Positions 43,873-52,583 of a DNA stretch of 64,000 bases are shown here, piece after piece. Origin of the DNA: Gemmatimonadota bacterium. Lineage in GTDB: Bacteria; Gemmatimonadota; Gemmatimonadetes; Longimicrobiales; Gaopeijiaceae. The stretch spans positions 62,001 through 126,000 of the forward strand of contig JAJDUP010000035.1 of NCBI GenBank assembly GCA_022826565.1, in the 5' to 3' direction. The notes under the pieces are model-generated. The model saw only the letters and a list, made by a program, of their open reading frames with translations. It was not told where the DNA came from and did not search any database. Position 1 is the first letter of the stretch. Every line of letters starts with the position of its first letter. The translations under genes and the position numbers were made by a program.

Positions 43873-45207
43873 TCAGCTTACGGGGCGCCGGATCGGGCCG
43901 CGGTCCCAGTCCTGTGCAGACGAGATGTTGGGCATGCCCCAGTCTTCGCCGTTCCAGCCGCTGAATCCGTCCATGCGGAAGGTCCAGAGGCCGGTGGACA
44001 TGTCGCTGACGACGATCAGGCCGTCGGCGTTGCGGACGTCGACCCCGAAGGCGCCGTTGAAGACCGGCGTGCGGTCCCGGTTGGGCGGGCCGACGTAGGT
44101 GTCGTAGAAGCCGACCGTGACCGGGTTCTCGGGGTCCATGAGCGAGAAGATCTGCAGGCCGTCGAGGTAGCCCGAAGCGAACACGTAGGGCCAGCGGACC
44201 TCGTGGTTGTGGACGAGGTTCTGCCAGTCGGCGGTCCAGGCGGAAATCGGGGTGCGGATGTTGGTGACCTCGCCGTCGAGCGCGGGCTGCAGGTCGAAGA
44301 TGCGGATGGGGGCGTACTGGTACTCGGTCTCGGCGATCACGTAGCGGCCGTCGGGGCTCGGGGTGAAGGTGTGGCCGCCGCGCACGCCACTGACGCCCAC
44401 CAGCGTGACGCGGAGTTCGGGGTTTTCGAGGTCGGTGACGTCGTAGATGTAGTAGCCGCCGGAGCCGCCGCCGTAGAAGCGGTCCTCGCCGGTGTCGGGG
44501 TGATAGCCGACGTAGAAGTCGTGGTAGCCGCGGCCGCCGCGGTTGAACTCGGTCTCCGGGACGGGGACGCGGCCGACGAGGGCGTTGTCGAGGTCGCCGT
44601 CAACGACCCGTGCCAGGTCGTAGACGTGCGCGAAGGGCCCGCTCACGGTCGAGAAGAGCAGCACCCGGCCGTCGGAGTGCTTGTAGATGAAGATGTTGTG
44701 GAAGCCGCCCGGCAGGTCGGGTTCGCGGATTCGCGCCACTTCGCGGACGGTGGCGGGATCGGGGAGGCCGGTCACGTCCAGCACGACGGCGCCCATGTCG
44801 GTGTTGGGACCGCCCTGTCCGAACTGCAGCGACTGCACCACGTAGTAGCGGTCACCGATCTTGAAGTGCTTCACGTCCATGCCGCCGGTGCGCATGTGGA
44901 GGTCCTGGTTCTCGATCCGCCATTCGTAGAGCACTTCCGGGTGCTCGGGGTCGGCGATCGAGACGATGTCGAGGCCCTTGGGACCGACGTCGCCGTAGAC
45001 CATCCGCGCGACGTACGCGTAGGGGCGGTCGAGCTCCTGCTCGAGATCCATGTCGGCCACAGAGAGGCGCGGGCCCAGGGGGATGTGGCCGAGGATCTCC
45101 ATGTTGTCGCTGCCAGGCTTGGAGGCCGTCCACTGGGCGTGGGCGGGGGCGGCGAGGAGGAGGAGAAACGCGGCGGTGCTCAGGGCATACAAGGGGCGGA
45201 CGGACAT
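43873..45207 (-). CDS. LVIVD-repeat beta-propeller protein
   Basis: 444 residues with a clear signal peptide (MSVRPLYALSTAAFLLLLAAPAHAQ) and a GGAGG site 9 bp upstream. Repeats of the LVIVD type recur (GLDIVSIADPEHPEVLYEW, GAVVLDVTGLPDPATVREV, YIYDVTDLENPELRVTL, GLQIFSLMDPENPVTVGFY), each one blade. Conserved His residues (VKHFKIGD, GGFHNIFIYKH, YHDFYVGYHPD) may form a metal site. First gene of the operon with the small exported protein and multicopper oxidase. The repeat class is recognisable; the job is not known. Confidence 0.82.
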   Translation of the reverse strand: MSVRPLYALSTAAFLLLLAAPAHAQWTASKPGSDNMEILGHIPLGPRLSVADMDLEQELDRPYAYVARMVYGDVGPKGLDIVSIADPEHPEVLYEWRIENQDLHMRTGGMDVKHFKIGDRYYVVQSLQFGQGGPNTDMGAVVLDVTGLPDPATVREVARIREPDLPGGFHNIFIYKHSDGRVLLFSTVSGPFAHVYDLARVVDGDLDNALVGRVPVPETEFNRGGRGYHDFYVGYHPDTGEDRFYGGGSGGYYIYDVTDLENPELRVTLVGVSGVRGGHTFTPSPDGRYVIAETEYQYAPIRIFDLQPALDGEVTNIRTPISAWTADWQNLVHNHEVRWPYVFASGYLDGLQIFSLMDPENPVTVGFYDTYVGPPNRDRTPVFNGAFGVDVRNADGLIVVSDMSTGLWTFRMDGFSGWNGEDWGMPNISSAQDWDRGPIRRPVS

Positions 45208-45308
45208 AACCGAAACCTCCGGGTGACTGGATGTCGCTATGCATCGGGTGACTCGGTCGAAAACTATGGGAGAGTGTGCCCGGCGAACAAGGCGAGCGGG
45301 GAGGCGGC

Positions 45309-45553
45309 TTATGAGCCCGACTCTACCTCAACCGACCCGACACCAGTCCGGGGCTCGGGGATTGGATCACCGTGTTCACGCAGGGAATCCAGATGGAAGA
45401 CAACCGCTTCCTGAATCAGCTGCTCCGTGTCTTCGTAGGAGCCTGCGGCAATACTCTTCCAGGTTCCAGGAGCCAAGTCGCGTGTCTGACCTTCGGCGAA
45501 TCATCCTCCTGATCCAGGTTGAAAACCACAGCTTCCAAGACAATTTCCGATGC
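45309..45553 (-). pseudogene. Degenerate HicB-like antitoxin relic
   Basis: On the minus strand, 45500-45309 reads ...D-T-E-Q-L-I-Q-E-A-V-V-F-H-L-D-S-L-R-E-H and then GDPIPEPRTGVGSVEVESGS before a TAA. This matches the C-terminal half of HicB antitoxins (EAIELHLEGLREDGEPIPEP). Further upstream, in another frame, 45553-45500 encodes EIVLEAVVFNLDQEDDSP, which resembles the same segment again or a HicB N-terminal strand. No start, no hicA partner and at least one frame change: a broken remnant in the 400-bp gap between the LVIVD and hupE genes. Confidence 0.4.
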
Positions 45554-45614
45554 CGCGTCAGCGGCCTATCATCGTGCCCTGGTGAGCGTGGCTCCAGCCC
45601 GGAGTGGGCTCGGC

Positions 45615-46229
45615 CTAGAACGGCAGCCGCTGCACCGCCATCCAGCCGGCGACCGCGCCAGCCGCAACGGACACGGCGACATTCCAGCCCTTCTGCGAGA
45701 GCGGCAGCCGGCGCGTCGCCGCCATTGCCAGCGCCAGCACCGCCCCCGCCACCACGATCTGGCCAAGCTCCAGCCCGATGTTGAAGGACAGCAGGGGGAG
45801 GAAGATGTTGCGCTCCTCGCCGAGGATCAGGCGGAGGAAGCTGGAGAAGCCGAGGCCGTGGATGATGCCGAAGACGAGGGCGGCCGCGTAGCGCGGGCGG
45901 CGGGCGGGGTGGAGGATCGGGCGGCGAACGGCGGAATCGCCGGGCCGGGGACCGCGCGCTCCGATCAGGTTGACGACCGCCGTGGCGACGATCGTGACCG
46001 GGATGAGGAACTCGACGAGTCCGGTGTCGACGCGCACGAGCCGGAGGGTGGCCAGCGCGAGCGAGACGGAGTGGCCGATTGTGAAAGCCGTCACAAGTAC
46101 GAGCAGTTCACGCCACCGCGTGAGTGTGTAGGCCGCGCAGAGCGCCGCCAGGAAGAGGATGTGGTCGTAGCCCTGCAGATCGAGCAGGTGCTCGAAGCCG
46201 AGGCGGAGGTAGACGGTGAAGGTGGTCAT
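45615..46229 (-). CDS. HupE/UreJ-family membrane protein
   Basis: 204 residues with about six membrane helices. Contains the family motif FEHLLDLQGYDHILFLAALCAAYTLTRWRELLVLVTAFTIGHSVSLALA and a second His-containing block, ALVFGIIHGLGFSSFLRLILGEE, both conserved in HupE/UreJ_2 proteins, which are tied to nickel or other metal transport. The ATG overlaps the stop of the PHP-domain gene as ATGA, placing it last in the hipB-hipA-PHP-hupE chain. In most genomes the family sits with hydrogenase, urease or copper genes, so the toxin-antitoxin context is unusual. Confidence 0.88.
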   Translation of the reverse strand: MTTFTVYLRLGFEHLLDLQGYDHILFLAALCAAYTLTRWRELLVLVTAFTIGHSVSLALATLRLVRVDTGLVEFLIPVTIVATAVVNLIGARGPRPGDSAVRRPILHPARRPRYAAALVFGIIHGLGFSSFLRLILGEERNIFLPLLSFNIGLELGQIVVAGAVLALAMAATRRLPLSQKGWNVAVSVAAGAVAGWMAVQRLPF

Positions 46230-47494
46230 GGGTCAGTGGGCTTCCGTGCGTCGCGGCGTGTCCGGCGTAGCCTCGCGGCGGCCCACACGGCGGTCCAGGC
46301 CAGCCAGGATACGCGCTCCCAGGGCGTAAGGGTGCGGAAGTGCGACCATAGCAGCAGCGGGACGGTGGCCGCCAGTTGGACGGCCGACCCGTGGTGATAC
46401 GGCACCCTCCGTTCCACCACCGTGACCGCCCGGCGACGTTCCCGGTGCAGGGTGCCCTCGATCGCGCCGCCGAGCTCGTCCGGCGACATGTCGCGCCAGC
46501 CGGGAAGCCGCATCACGCTCCAGGCCGGAACGGTGCGCCCCCATCCGTGGTTGTTGGTACCCGCTACCACCGCCAGATCCATGTCATCGGCGAGGGCGAG
46601 GATCTCGCCGCGCTGTGAACGGACCTGCTCGAGGCCGCGCGGCGCGCCGTCGCTGAGCTCGACGCCGATCACGCCGGCAGGGAAGTCGGGCCGAAGCGGG
46701 ACGATCCGGTCGAGCGGGCCGGGGATCGTGTAGAGCATGGTGGGGGGAGCCGCGCCGCGGTCGTGGGCGGCGGCGAGCGAGTCCGGGTCGAGGTCGTGCC
46801 AGGTGCTGTCCAGCGCGAACCGGTAGCGCGCGCGGTCGCCCAGGATGTTGGTGTGGCGGTCGCGCAGCCGCACCTCCATGCCGCTCAGCAGGACGGTGCG
46901 GTCGCCGGCGCGCGCGGGGTTCGCGGGCAGGGCCTCGTCGACGCCCGCCCAGGTGTAGTGATCGGTGACGTAGGCCGCGTGGAACCCGCCGGCTTCGTGC
47001 CATGCGCGGTTGCGGGCCGCCGTGAAGAGGGACCAGCCGTCGTGGGAGTGGTTGGTGTGCGAATGGAAGTCGACCGCGAGCAGATCGGGGGACGCCAGCC
47101 GGATCGAGGCCATGGGGCGCGGGATGAGGGCGGCGGCGGCATAGAAGGCGAGCAGGGCGGCGAGGGCCGCGGCGGCGCAGAGGGCTTCGCGGGCGAGGCG
47201 GTGGGGGATCCGTGCCGCGAAGACGCGCCAGGCCGCATACAGCAGGCCCAGGGTGGCAACGACCGCGTAGTGCTGCGTCACCGTGAGGAGGGACAGCGTG
47301 TCCCAGAGGCCGAAGAGGGGGGCGCCCAACAGGTAGCCGGGCGGGTGGTGGAGTGTGGCGGGGGGGAAGGGCTGATGGGTGGCGGCGTCGCGCAGGGCGG
47401 GAATGGTGACAAACGCCGTCACAACGACGAGGACGGCGATGACGGTTGGTGCGCGGAAGGGCCGGATCGAGGTGCGGTTCACGTGGCCCGTCAC
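46226..47494 (-). CDS. Membrane-anchored PHP-domain phosphoesterase-like protein
   Basis: 422 residues from the GTG at 47494, which overlaps the hipA stop as GTGA. One N-terminal helix (about residues 16-34) and three more helices before residue 140 hold the protein in the membrane. The C-terminal half is a PHP metal-dependent hydrolase: LLAVDFHSHTNHSHDGWSL gives the first H-x-H, then YVTDHYTW, and GTNNHGWGR and related His residues. PHP domains hydrolyse phosphoesters. The stop overlaps the hupE start. Membrane PHP proteins are uncommon, and this one has no obvious standalone role. Confidence 0.78.
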   Translation of the reverse strand: MTGHVNRTSIRPFRAPTVIAVLVVVTAFVTIPALRDAATHQPFPPATLHHPPGYLLGAPLFGLWDTLSLLTVTQHYAVVATLGLLYAAWRVFAARIPHRLAREALCAAAALAALLAFYAAAALIPRPMASIRLASPDLLAVDFHSHTNHSHDGWSLFTAARNRAWHEAGGFHAAYVTDHYTWAGVDEALPANPARAGDRTVLLSGMEVRLRDRHTNILGDRARYRFALDSTWHDLDPDSLAAAHDRGAAPPTMLYTIPGPLDRIVPLRPDFPAGVIGVELSDGAPRGLEQVRSQRGEILALADDMDLAVVAGTNNHGWGRTVPAWSVMRLPGWRDMSPDELGGAIEGTLHRERRRAVTVVERRVPYHHGSAVQLAATVPLLLWSHFRTLTPWERVSWLAWTAVWAAARLRRTRRDARKPTDP

Positions 47495-48750
47495 ACCGCG
47501 GCCAACAGCCGGGAAGCCCGGGCCCGGACCAGTTCCGACTGGTTGGCAAGTGCGCTCTTGCCGAGTCCCGGGAGGGTGAGTTCCCGTGTCACTGCGTGGG
47601 ACGCCTCTTCGACCATGACACACAGCTCAGCCACGCGCCGCCGGACGAACGGCGGGCTCAGCCCGCACCGGCGTGCGAACCGGTCCCAGGCCCCGCGGCG
47701 GATGTCTCTCAACCTGCTGCGACCCGCAATGCTCATCGCGAACTTCGGTGAGAAACGGGGATAGACGACGGTCGAGAGCAGGTCATAGAGAGGTGCGAGC
47801 CCCACTTGCCCGTCCGGCTGGCGAAGAAGGCTGTAGTTCTTGCCGTGGGCGTCCGCGTTGCCGAGCAGGACCTGGACGATCGCCGCATCGAGCAGGCCGA
47901 GGACGGCGACGGCCGGGCGTGTACACACGCGCCGAATCAGGTCGAAGCACTGAGGAAACCCGGGCCCGCCGTCCGAAGTGTACTTCCGCTCCGGCGGGAT
48001 CCGGAGTGCCTGACAGAAGTCCTCCTGGTGCAGGCGGTCCACATGTCCGTCCGTTGCGGACCGGCGGTCATAGCGTTCCACCAGCAGGCAGGGCCTCCCG
48101 CCCACGACCTCCACGCGCACCGGCGCGACCGTGAGCCCCAGGCGGGCCGCAAAGCGCATCGCGAAGGCTTCGTTTTCCGTGGCGCCATCGAGGTCGGCGA
48201 TGGACGGCTTGAGGATGTGCGTGGTCGGCTCACCGGGTTGGGGCAGCGCGATCCGGTCATCGACCAGCACCACCGGGATCTTCGACTGGGCGCCGGCGAG
48301 AGACATGCGCAGACGCTCCCCCGATCCCGCGAGCAACGGGCGCGTCCGAAGCGTGTCCAGGAGACCCGCCAACTCGTCGTCGGACAACGGCTCGGGCCGT
48401 GCAGTGGGCGCTCCGCCGCCGACCCCCTCGCCCTCGGGCAACAGGGTCAGCGCACCTGCTACTTCCGCCCCCAGTCCGACCAGCAGCTGAAAGGTGTTGG
48501 AGGACGACACACCCAGGGCGGCGGCCGCGCCGTCCCGTTGGGTGCCCTCCGGCAACAGACCCTCGAAGAACGGAACGCAGAGCCGCGGACTGAAGCTCTG
48601 CTGTCGCTTGGGCAGCGAAAACGAGATGGGCGGCGCCGACGCGTTCTCGACCCACCCGCCGTCGTAGGTGAAGCGCATCGCGCCGTGTCGGTCCAGGGCA
48701 AGGCGGCCCGCGATCTCCCCGCCCCACCAGACGGTCAGCGAGCGGATCAT
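47491..48750 (-). CDS. hipA: HipA-type serine/threonine kinase toxin
   Basis: 419 residues from the ATG at 48750, overlapping the hipB stop as ATGA. The N-terminal HipA_N/couple-hipA region is MIRSLTVWWGGEIAGRLALDRHG...FSLPKRQQSFSP. The kinase core has RMSLAGAQSKIPVVL with the P-loop-like glycine segment and the ATP-binding Lys in HILKPS, NEAFAMRFAARLGL, LLVERYDR, the catalytic NADAHGKNYSLL and the metal site LAPLYDLLS. HipA kinases phosphorylate tRNA-charging enzymes (GltX) or translation factors and cause growth arrest. All catalytic residues look intact. Confidence 0.93.
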   Translation of the reverse strand: MIRSLTVWWGGEIAGRLALDRHGAMRFTYDGGWVENASAPPISFSLPKRQQSFSPRLCVPFFEGLLPEGTQRDGAAAALGVSSSNTFQLLVGLGAEVAGALTLLPEGEGVGGGAPTARPEPLSDDELAGLLDTLRTRPLLAGSGERLRMSLAGAQSKIPVVLVDDRIALPQPGEPTTHILKPSIADLDGATENEAFAMRFAARLGLTVAPVRVEVVGGRPCLLVERYDRRSATDGHVDRLHQEDFCQALRIPPERKYTSDGGPGFPQCFDLIRRVCTRPAVAVLGLLDAAIVQVLLGNADAHGKNYSLLRQPDGQVGLAPLYDLLSTVVYPRFSPKFAMSIAGRSRLRDIRRGAWDRFARRCGLSPPFVRRRVAELCVMVEEASHAVTRELTLPGLGKSALANQSELVRARASRLLAAV

Positions 48751-49040
48751 TCCGAGGACCAGTTCGGCGCCGGGCCGCCGACGCCGGGAGCCTCCAGCCG
48801 CGTCGCGGCATCCTGCTCCGACACTGCCAGCCCCGGGGGCATCTCGATTCCGATGCGGCATCCAAGGGCATCAAGCACCGCGAGCACCTTCTCCAGGCGA
48901 ACGGTCGGCTTGCCCCGCTCGAGTTCCGACAGAAAGCGGATGCCGACGCCCGCGGCCCCCGCCAGCTGGTCCTGGCGGAGGCCCTGTGCCCGTCGGGCAG
49001 CCCGCACGATGAGTCCAATTTCCGCAGGGGTCATTCGCAT
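48747..49040 (-). CDS. hipB: HipB-type helix-turn-helix antitoxin/repressor
   Basis: 97 residues. An Xre-type HTH (AEIGLIVRAARRAQGLRQDQLAGAAGVGIRFLSELERGKPTVRLEKVLAVLDALG) occupies residues 6-62, followed by a C-terminal tail that may plug HipA. Five palindromic sites line the DNA directly upstream of its start, the nearest centred 13 bp away. It should repress the whole four-gene operon and neutralise HipA. Confidence 0.93.
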   Translation of the reverse strand: MRMTPAEIGLIVRAARRAQGLRQDQLAGAAGVGIRFLSELERGKPTVRLEKVLAVLDALGCRIGIEMPPGLAVSEQDAATRLEAPGVGGPAPNWSSE

Positions 49041-49046
49041 AGTCCC

Positions 49047-49278
49047 TTACCGATCGGGAAAACCGTATCTGCCGAACTTGTGCCTCGGAACCTCAATTCA
49101 ATCAAAGCACATTCCCGAACGGGAAAAATGACAGGGCGTGCGACCATGGTCAACCCACGAATTGCCCGAACGGGACAATCAGGTGATGGTAAAGCCGTCC
49201 GGAACCCGGGTTTGCCCGATCGGGACAATCATGCTGGTAGCGGGCGCCAGGCAGCCTGACTTTGCCCGAACGGGAAAG
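49047..49278. promoter_or_regulatory. Array of five palindromic operators upstream of hipBA
   Basis: Five copies of a palindrome built on CCCGAWCGGG (site 1 is CCGATCGGG-type, shorter on the left) with flanking TTN and NAA. Centres are near 49053.5, 49118.5, 49169.5, 49219.5 and 49269.5: spacings 65, 51, 50 and 50 bp. Sites 2-5 read TTCCCGAACGGGAA, TTGCCCGAACGGGACAA, TTGCCCGATCGGGACAA and TTGCCCGAACGGGAAAG. They fill the gap between hipB and the end of the DUF5916 gene. The likely ligand is HipB. Confidence 0.8.
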
Positions 49279-49300
49279 CTGTCCCCGAGCCTCGCCGCCC

Positions 49301-51577
49301 TCACCTCGCAAACGTATGCGAGTACTTCACCAGCAGCGCGCGCCCGGACGACAGCGGACGCCTCGGCCCCAGCCAATTGTCGCGGTCGTTGTACAACCCC
49401 TCGTTGTAGACGATCCACAGGTCGGTGCCCTCACGGAAGTGATACCGGAAGCGCACGTTGAGGCTCGTCTGGTCGGTCGCGCTGTTGTACTGGCCGAAGG
49501 TGCTCATCGACACCTTGGGATTCAGCGCGGCCTTGACCCTCACGCGGCCCAGCTGGGCGGTGGTGCCGACGCCCCGGTCGGCGAAGTCCAGACGGTTGAC
49601 CTCGTAGCCGGCTTCCAGCTCCAGGTACTTCGACGCGACCCAGACGGGGGCCACCAGCAGGCGGATCCGGCTGCCGTCGTAGAAGCTCCCCACAGACGCC
49701 TCGAATTCGCCGCGGAAGAAGTCGCTGCGGGGCAGCCGGAGCATCGTGGTCGCCTCGTGGAACCAGTATTCGCCGGCGGGGACGACCACGTCCGAGATGT
49801 TGAACGGCTCGCGCACGCTCTCGAAGCTCGACAGGCTCCCCACGGTCAGATTCGACCCGTTCCGGAACTGGAACTCGAGTTCGGGCTTGATCTCGCGCGA
49901 CTCGGCGGTCCGGTCGGCGTTGCGGAAGTACTGGGCCGTGCTGACCTGCAGCGCGCGTGCAAGCAGCGGCGAGGCGTCGTCCCGCAACTGGCGGTAGCGC
50001 AGCTGGGCGCCGCCGTAGGTGAAGTCCCTCCGCAGCTGGAACCCGAGGCCCGGCAGGTAGTCCTCGCCGGCCCGGATCCCCTCGGCGTAGTAGGAGAAGC
50101 CCTCGTCGTGGCGGCGCTCCAGCCGGACCCTCCCGAGCCCCGACTCCAGTCCGCCCGCCTGATCGGCCGCTTCGTCGAAGGTGTGGGCCCACTGGAGGAT
50201 CAGGTACTCGTAGCCGAGCCACCGGATTACGGCGTCCAGGCCGTAGGCGGTGTTGTTGCGGCCGCTCGACCCCAGGCGCGTGGTCAGCATTGCGCCGACC
50301 CTCGAGAACTCGTCGATGATCTGCTGGCGCAGCCGGAACACGCCGACGTTCTCGGACGAAAGGTCGCCGTGCGGGGCGGTCTGCATGTTGAGGAAGCCGA
50401 AATCGGTGCCGGCCCAGCGCCCGACCGCGCGCGCACCCCCGTAGATGCGCACGATTTCGCCCTGGTCCAGACCGATCCGGCGGCTGTGGAAGAGCCGGTT
50501 GAACATGCCGCCCGTGTTGAAGTCGAAGGTCGAGGCGCGCTCCTGGAAGAACTGCCGCTTCTCGGGAAAGAACAGGGCGAAGCGCGTCAGGTTGATCTGC
50601 TGGTCGTCGGCCTCGACCTGCGCGAAGTCGGTGTTGAGGGTCAGGTCGAGCGCCAGATTGGAGGTGGGCGAGAACTTGACGTCGAGTCCGGCCTCGGTGG
50701 TGGGGTCGCGCTCGCTCCGCCATTCGGCCCGCGGCACTTCGGGCGGCTCGGCGAGGACGGGGTTCTGCTTGAAGCCGCCGAGCGTGAACGGGGTCAGGTA
50801 CACCGGAGCGGACTGCTGAACGTCGCGCAACACGATCCGCTGCGCCCGCGAGGGCTTGGCGAACGCGAGCCGTCCCCACCTGGGCTCGATCGGGGGGAAG
50901 GTCTGACGCTCGTCCTTGCGGGCCACGACCCGGTAGAGGATCAGGCCCATGGTGACCTCGTTCCCGGTGACCTGGAAGCCGAGCGTCGAGAACGGAATCC
51001 TGAACTCCGCGAACCACCCCTCTTCGGTCTGCGTGGTGACCGCGTCCCAGTACTAGTTCCAGTCCCAGCTCATCGGCATGCCGTTGGTGAACTCGGCGTC
51101 GTTCGACACGGTCCGGTCCTGCCGCACGCCCGACGGGTTCACGGTGAACCAGACGGCGGTCTCGTAGTCGTTGTAGCTGTCGATGACCACGGAAAGGATG
51201 TCGTCGCCGCTGTACTGGTCGCGGTAGAACGTCCCGGTGCGGATCCCGTCGGGGTCGGAGTCCCACATGCGTCCCGCGACGTACAGGTACTCGTCGTCGT
51301 GCGCGATCCGCACGTCGGTCACTTCGGTCAGCTGCCCCCCGAAGTTGGGCTGCTGCATGGTCATCTCGAAGGGCGCGAGTTCGTCCCAGGCCGCTGCGTC
51401 GACGACGCCGTCGATCACGACCTCGCCCGAGAGGCGGGGGATGGTGACCGGGGAGTCGGGGGAGGCTGATATGGAGCGGAGTTGGCCGCTCAGGGCGCCC
51501 GGTATCGCCAGGAATGCCGCGAGGGCCGTCCCGGCGAGGAGGATGTCTGGTGTCCGTTTCAAGTCGATGTTTGTCAT
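49301..51577 (-). pseudogene. DUF5916 outer-membrane protein interrupted by an in-frame TAG
   Basis: From ATG 51577 the frame is open for 758 codons except for TAG at 51055-51053 (codon 175). The N-terminus has a signal peptide and a CBM9-like carbohydrate-binding domain (GEVVIDGVVDAAAWDELAPFEMTMQQPNFGG, HDDEYLYVAGRMWDSDPDGI). After the TAG the frame resumes with YWDAVTTQTEEGWFAEFRIPFSTLGF, exactly what is expected next in DUF5916 proteins, then a long beta-barrel domain ending HTFAR. Families usually have Ser, Thr or a similar residue there, and TCG to TAG is a single change. Either a recent pseudogene, suppressed stop, or base error. Confidence 0.8.
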
Positions 51578-51633
51578 CTCAGTGGGTAACGTGCCGGAGC
51601 GGGGAGCGCCGCGCGCCGGTGATAACATACTTC

Positions 51634-52479
51634 ATGGCCACCTTGCACCACGAAATCGTTGAAGCGCCCGGGGCGGCGCCGTCCCGTCAGATGTTCCTTC
51701 TGCACGGGATCTACGGCGCGGGCAGGAACTGGGGCAGCATCGCGCGCCGCCTGGTTCGGGCCCGGCCGGAGTGGCGCGTCGTGCTGGTGGATCTGCGCTC
51801 GCACGGGAAGTCGCCGCGGCTGGCGCCGCATACGATCGACTGCTGCGCCGCGGACCTGCTGGACCTGGAGGAGCACCTCGGCCGCCCGGCCGACGCCGTG
51901 CTGGGGCATTCGTTCGGGGGGAAGGTGGCGCTGCTGTATGGGCGGCTGCGGGCGGAGGGGGGCGGGGACGGCGTGCGGGCGCGGTGGCAGCTCTGGATCG
52001 TCGACTCCTCACCCAGCGCGGGCCGACCCGGTGGCGGCGCGTGGCGGATGCTGGGCGTGCTGCGGCGGCATCCGGGCCCGTTCGGGAGCCGCGCCGAAGC
52101 GGTCGACGCGGTCGCATCGGAGGGGTTCTCGCCGCTGGTGGCGAACTGGATGGCCATCAACGCGGTGCGCACCGACACCGGGCTCGAGTGGCGCATCGAC
52201 CCCGACGAGATGGAAGCCTACCTGCGGGACTACTTCCGCACCGATGCGTGGGATGTGGTCGAGCGTCCGCCCGCCGGCACGTCGCTGCACTTCATCAGGG
52301 CGCTGGGGTCGAGCGTGCTGGACGATGCGGCGGGGCGGCGCATCCGGGGGGCGGCGCGCGGTGCGGGGCAGGTCGTGCTGCACGAGGTCGAGGGCGGGCA
52401 CTGGGTGAATACGGAGAACCCGGAGGCGTTGCTGGAGCTGCTGGTCGGCGAGCTGGACCAGCCTTCGCCCCGCGGGTAA
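51634..52479 (+). CDS. Alpha/beta hydrolase (YbfF/esterase-like)
   Basis: 281 residues from the ATG at 51634. Oxyanion motif FLLHGIYGAGRNW, strand-loop VVLVDLRSHGKSP, nucleophile elbow AVLGHSFGGKVALLYG (Ser in G-H-S-F-G), a catalytic Asp candidate after the lid, and the terminal His in EVEGGHWVNTENP. The layout resembles YbfF-type esterases and haloperoxidase-like hydrolases. Divergent from the DUF5916 gene with 56 bp between starts. Confidence 0.88.
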   Translation: MATLHHEIVEAPGAAPSRQMFLLHGIYGAGRNWGSIARRLVRARPEWRVVLVDLRSHGKSPRLAPHTIDCCAADLLDLEEHLGRPADAVLGHSFGGKVALLYGRLRAEGGGDGVRARWQLWIVDSSPSAGRPGGGAWRMLGVLRRHPGPFGSRAEAVDAVASEGFSPLVANWMAINAVRTDTGLEWRIDPDEMEAYLRDYFRTDAWDVVERPPAGTSLHFIRALGSSVLDDAAGRRIRGAARGAGQVVLHEVEGGHWVNTENPEALLELLVGELDQPSPRG

Positions 52480-52497
52480 TCCCCTCCTGAATGCGAA

Positions 52498-52527
52498 GGC
52501 CCCCGCACCGGGATCGGCGCGGGGGCC
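52498..52527. terminator. GC-rich hairpin between convergent genes
   Basis: GGCCCCCGC (52498-52506) and GCGGGGGCC (52519-52527) are perfect 9-bp arms around a 12-base loop, located between the hydrolase stop (52479) and the TonB-receptor stop (52584). No U-tract follows on either strand, so it may be a bidirectional, non-canonical terminator. Confidence 0.55.
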
Positions 52528-52583
52528 CCTGCAGGCTGGCGAGGACCGGGCCGCCGCCCGGCCATCGCCGCCCTCTGAATCAG

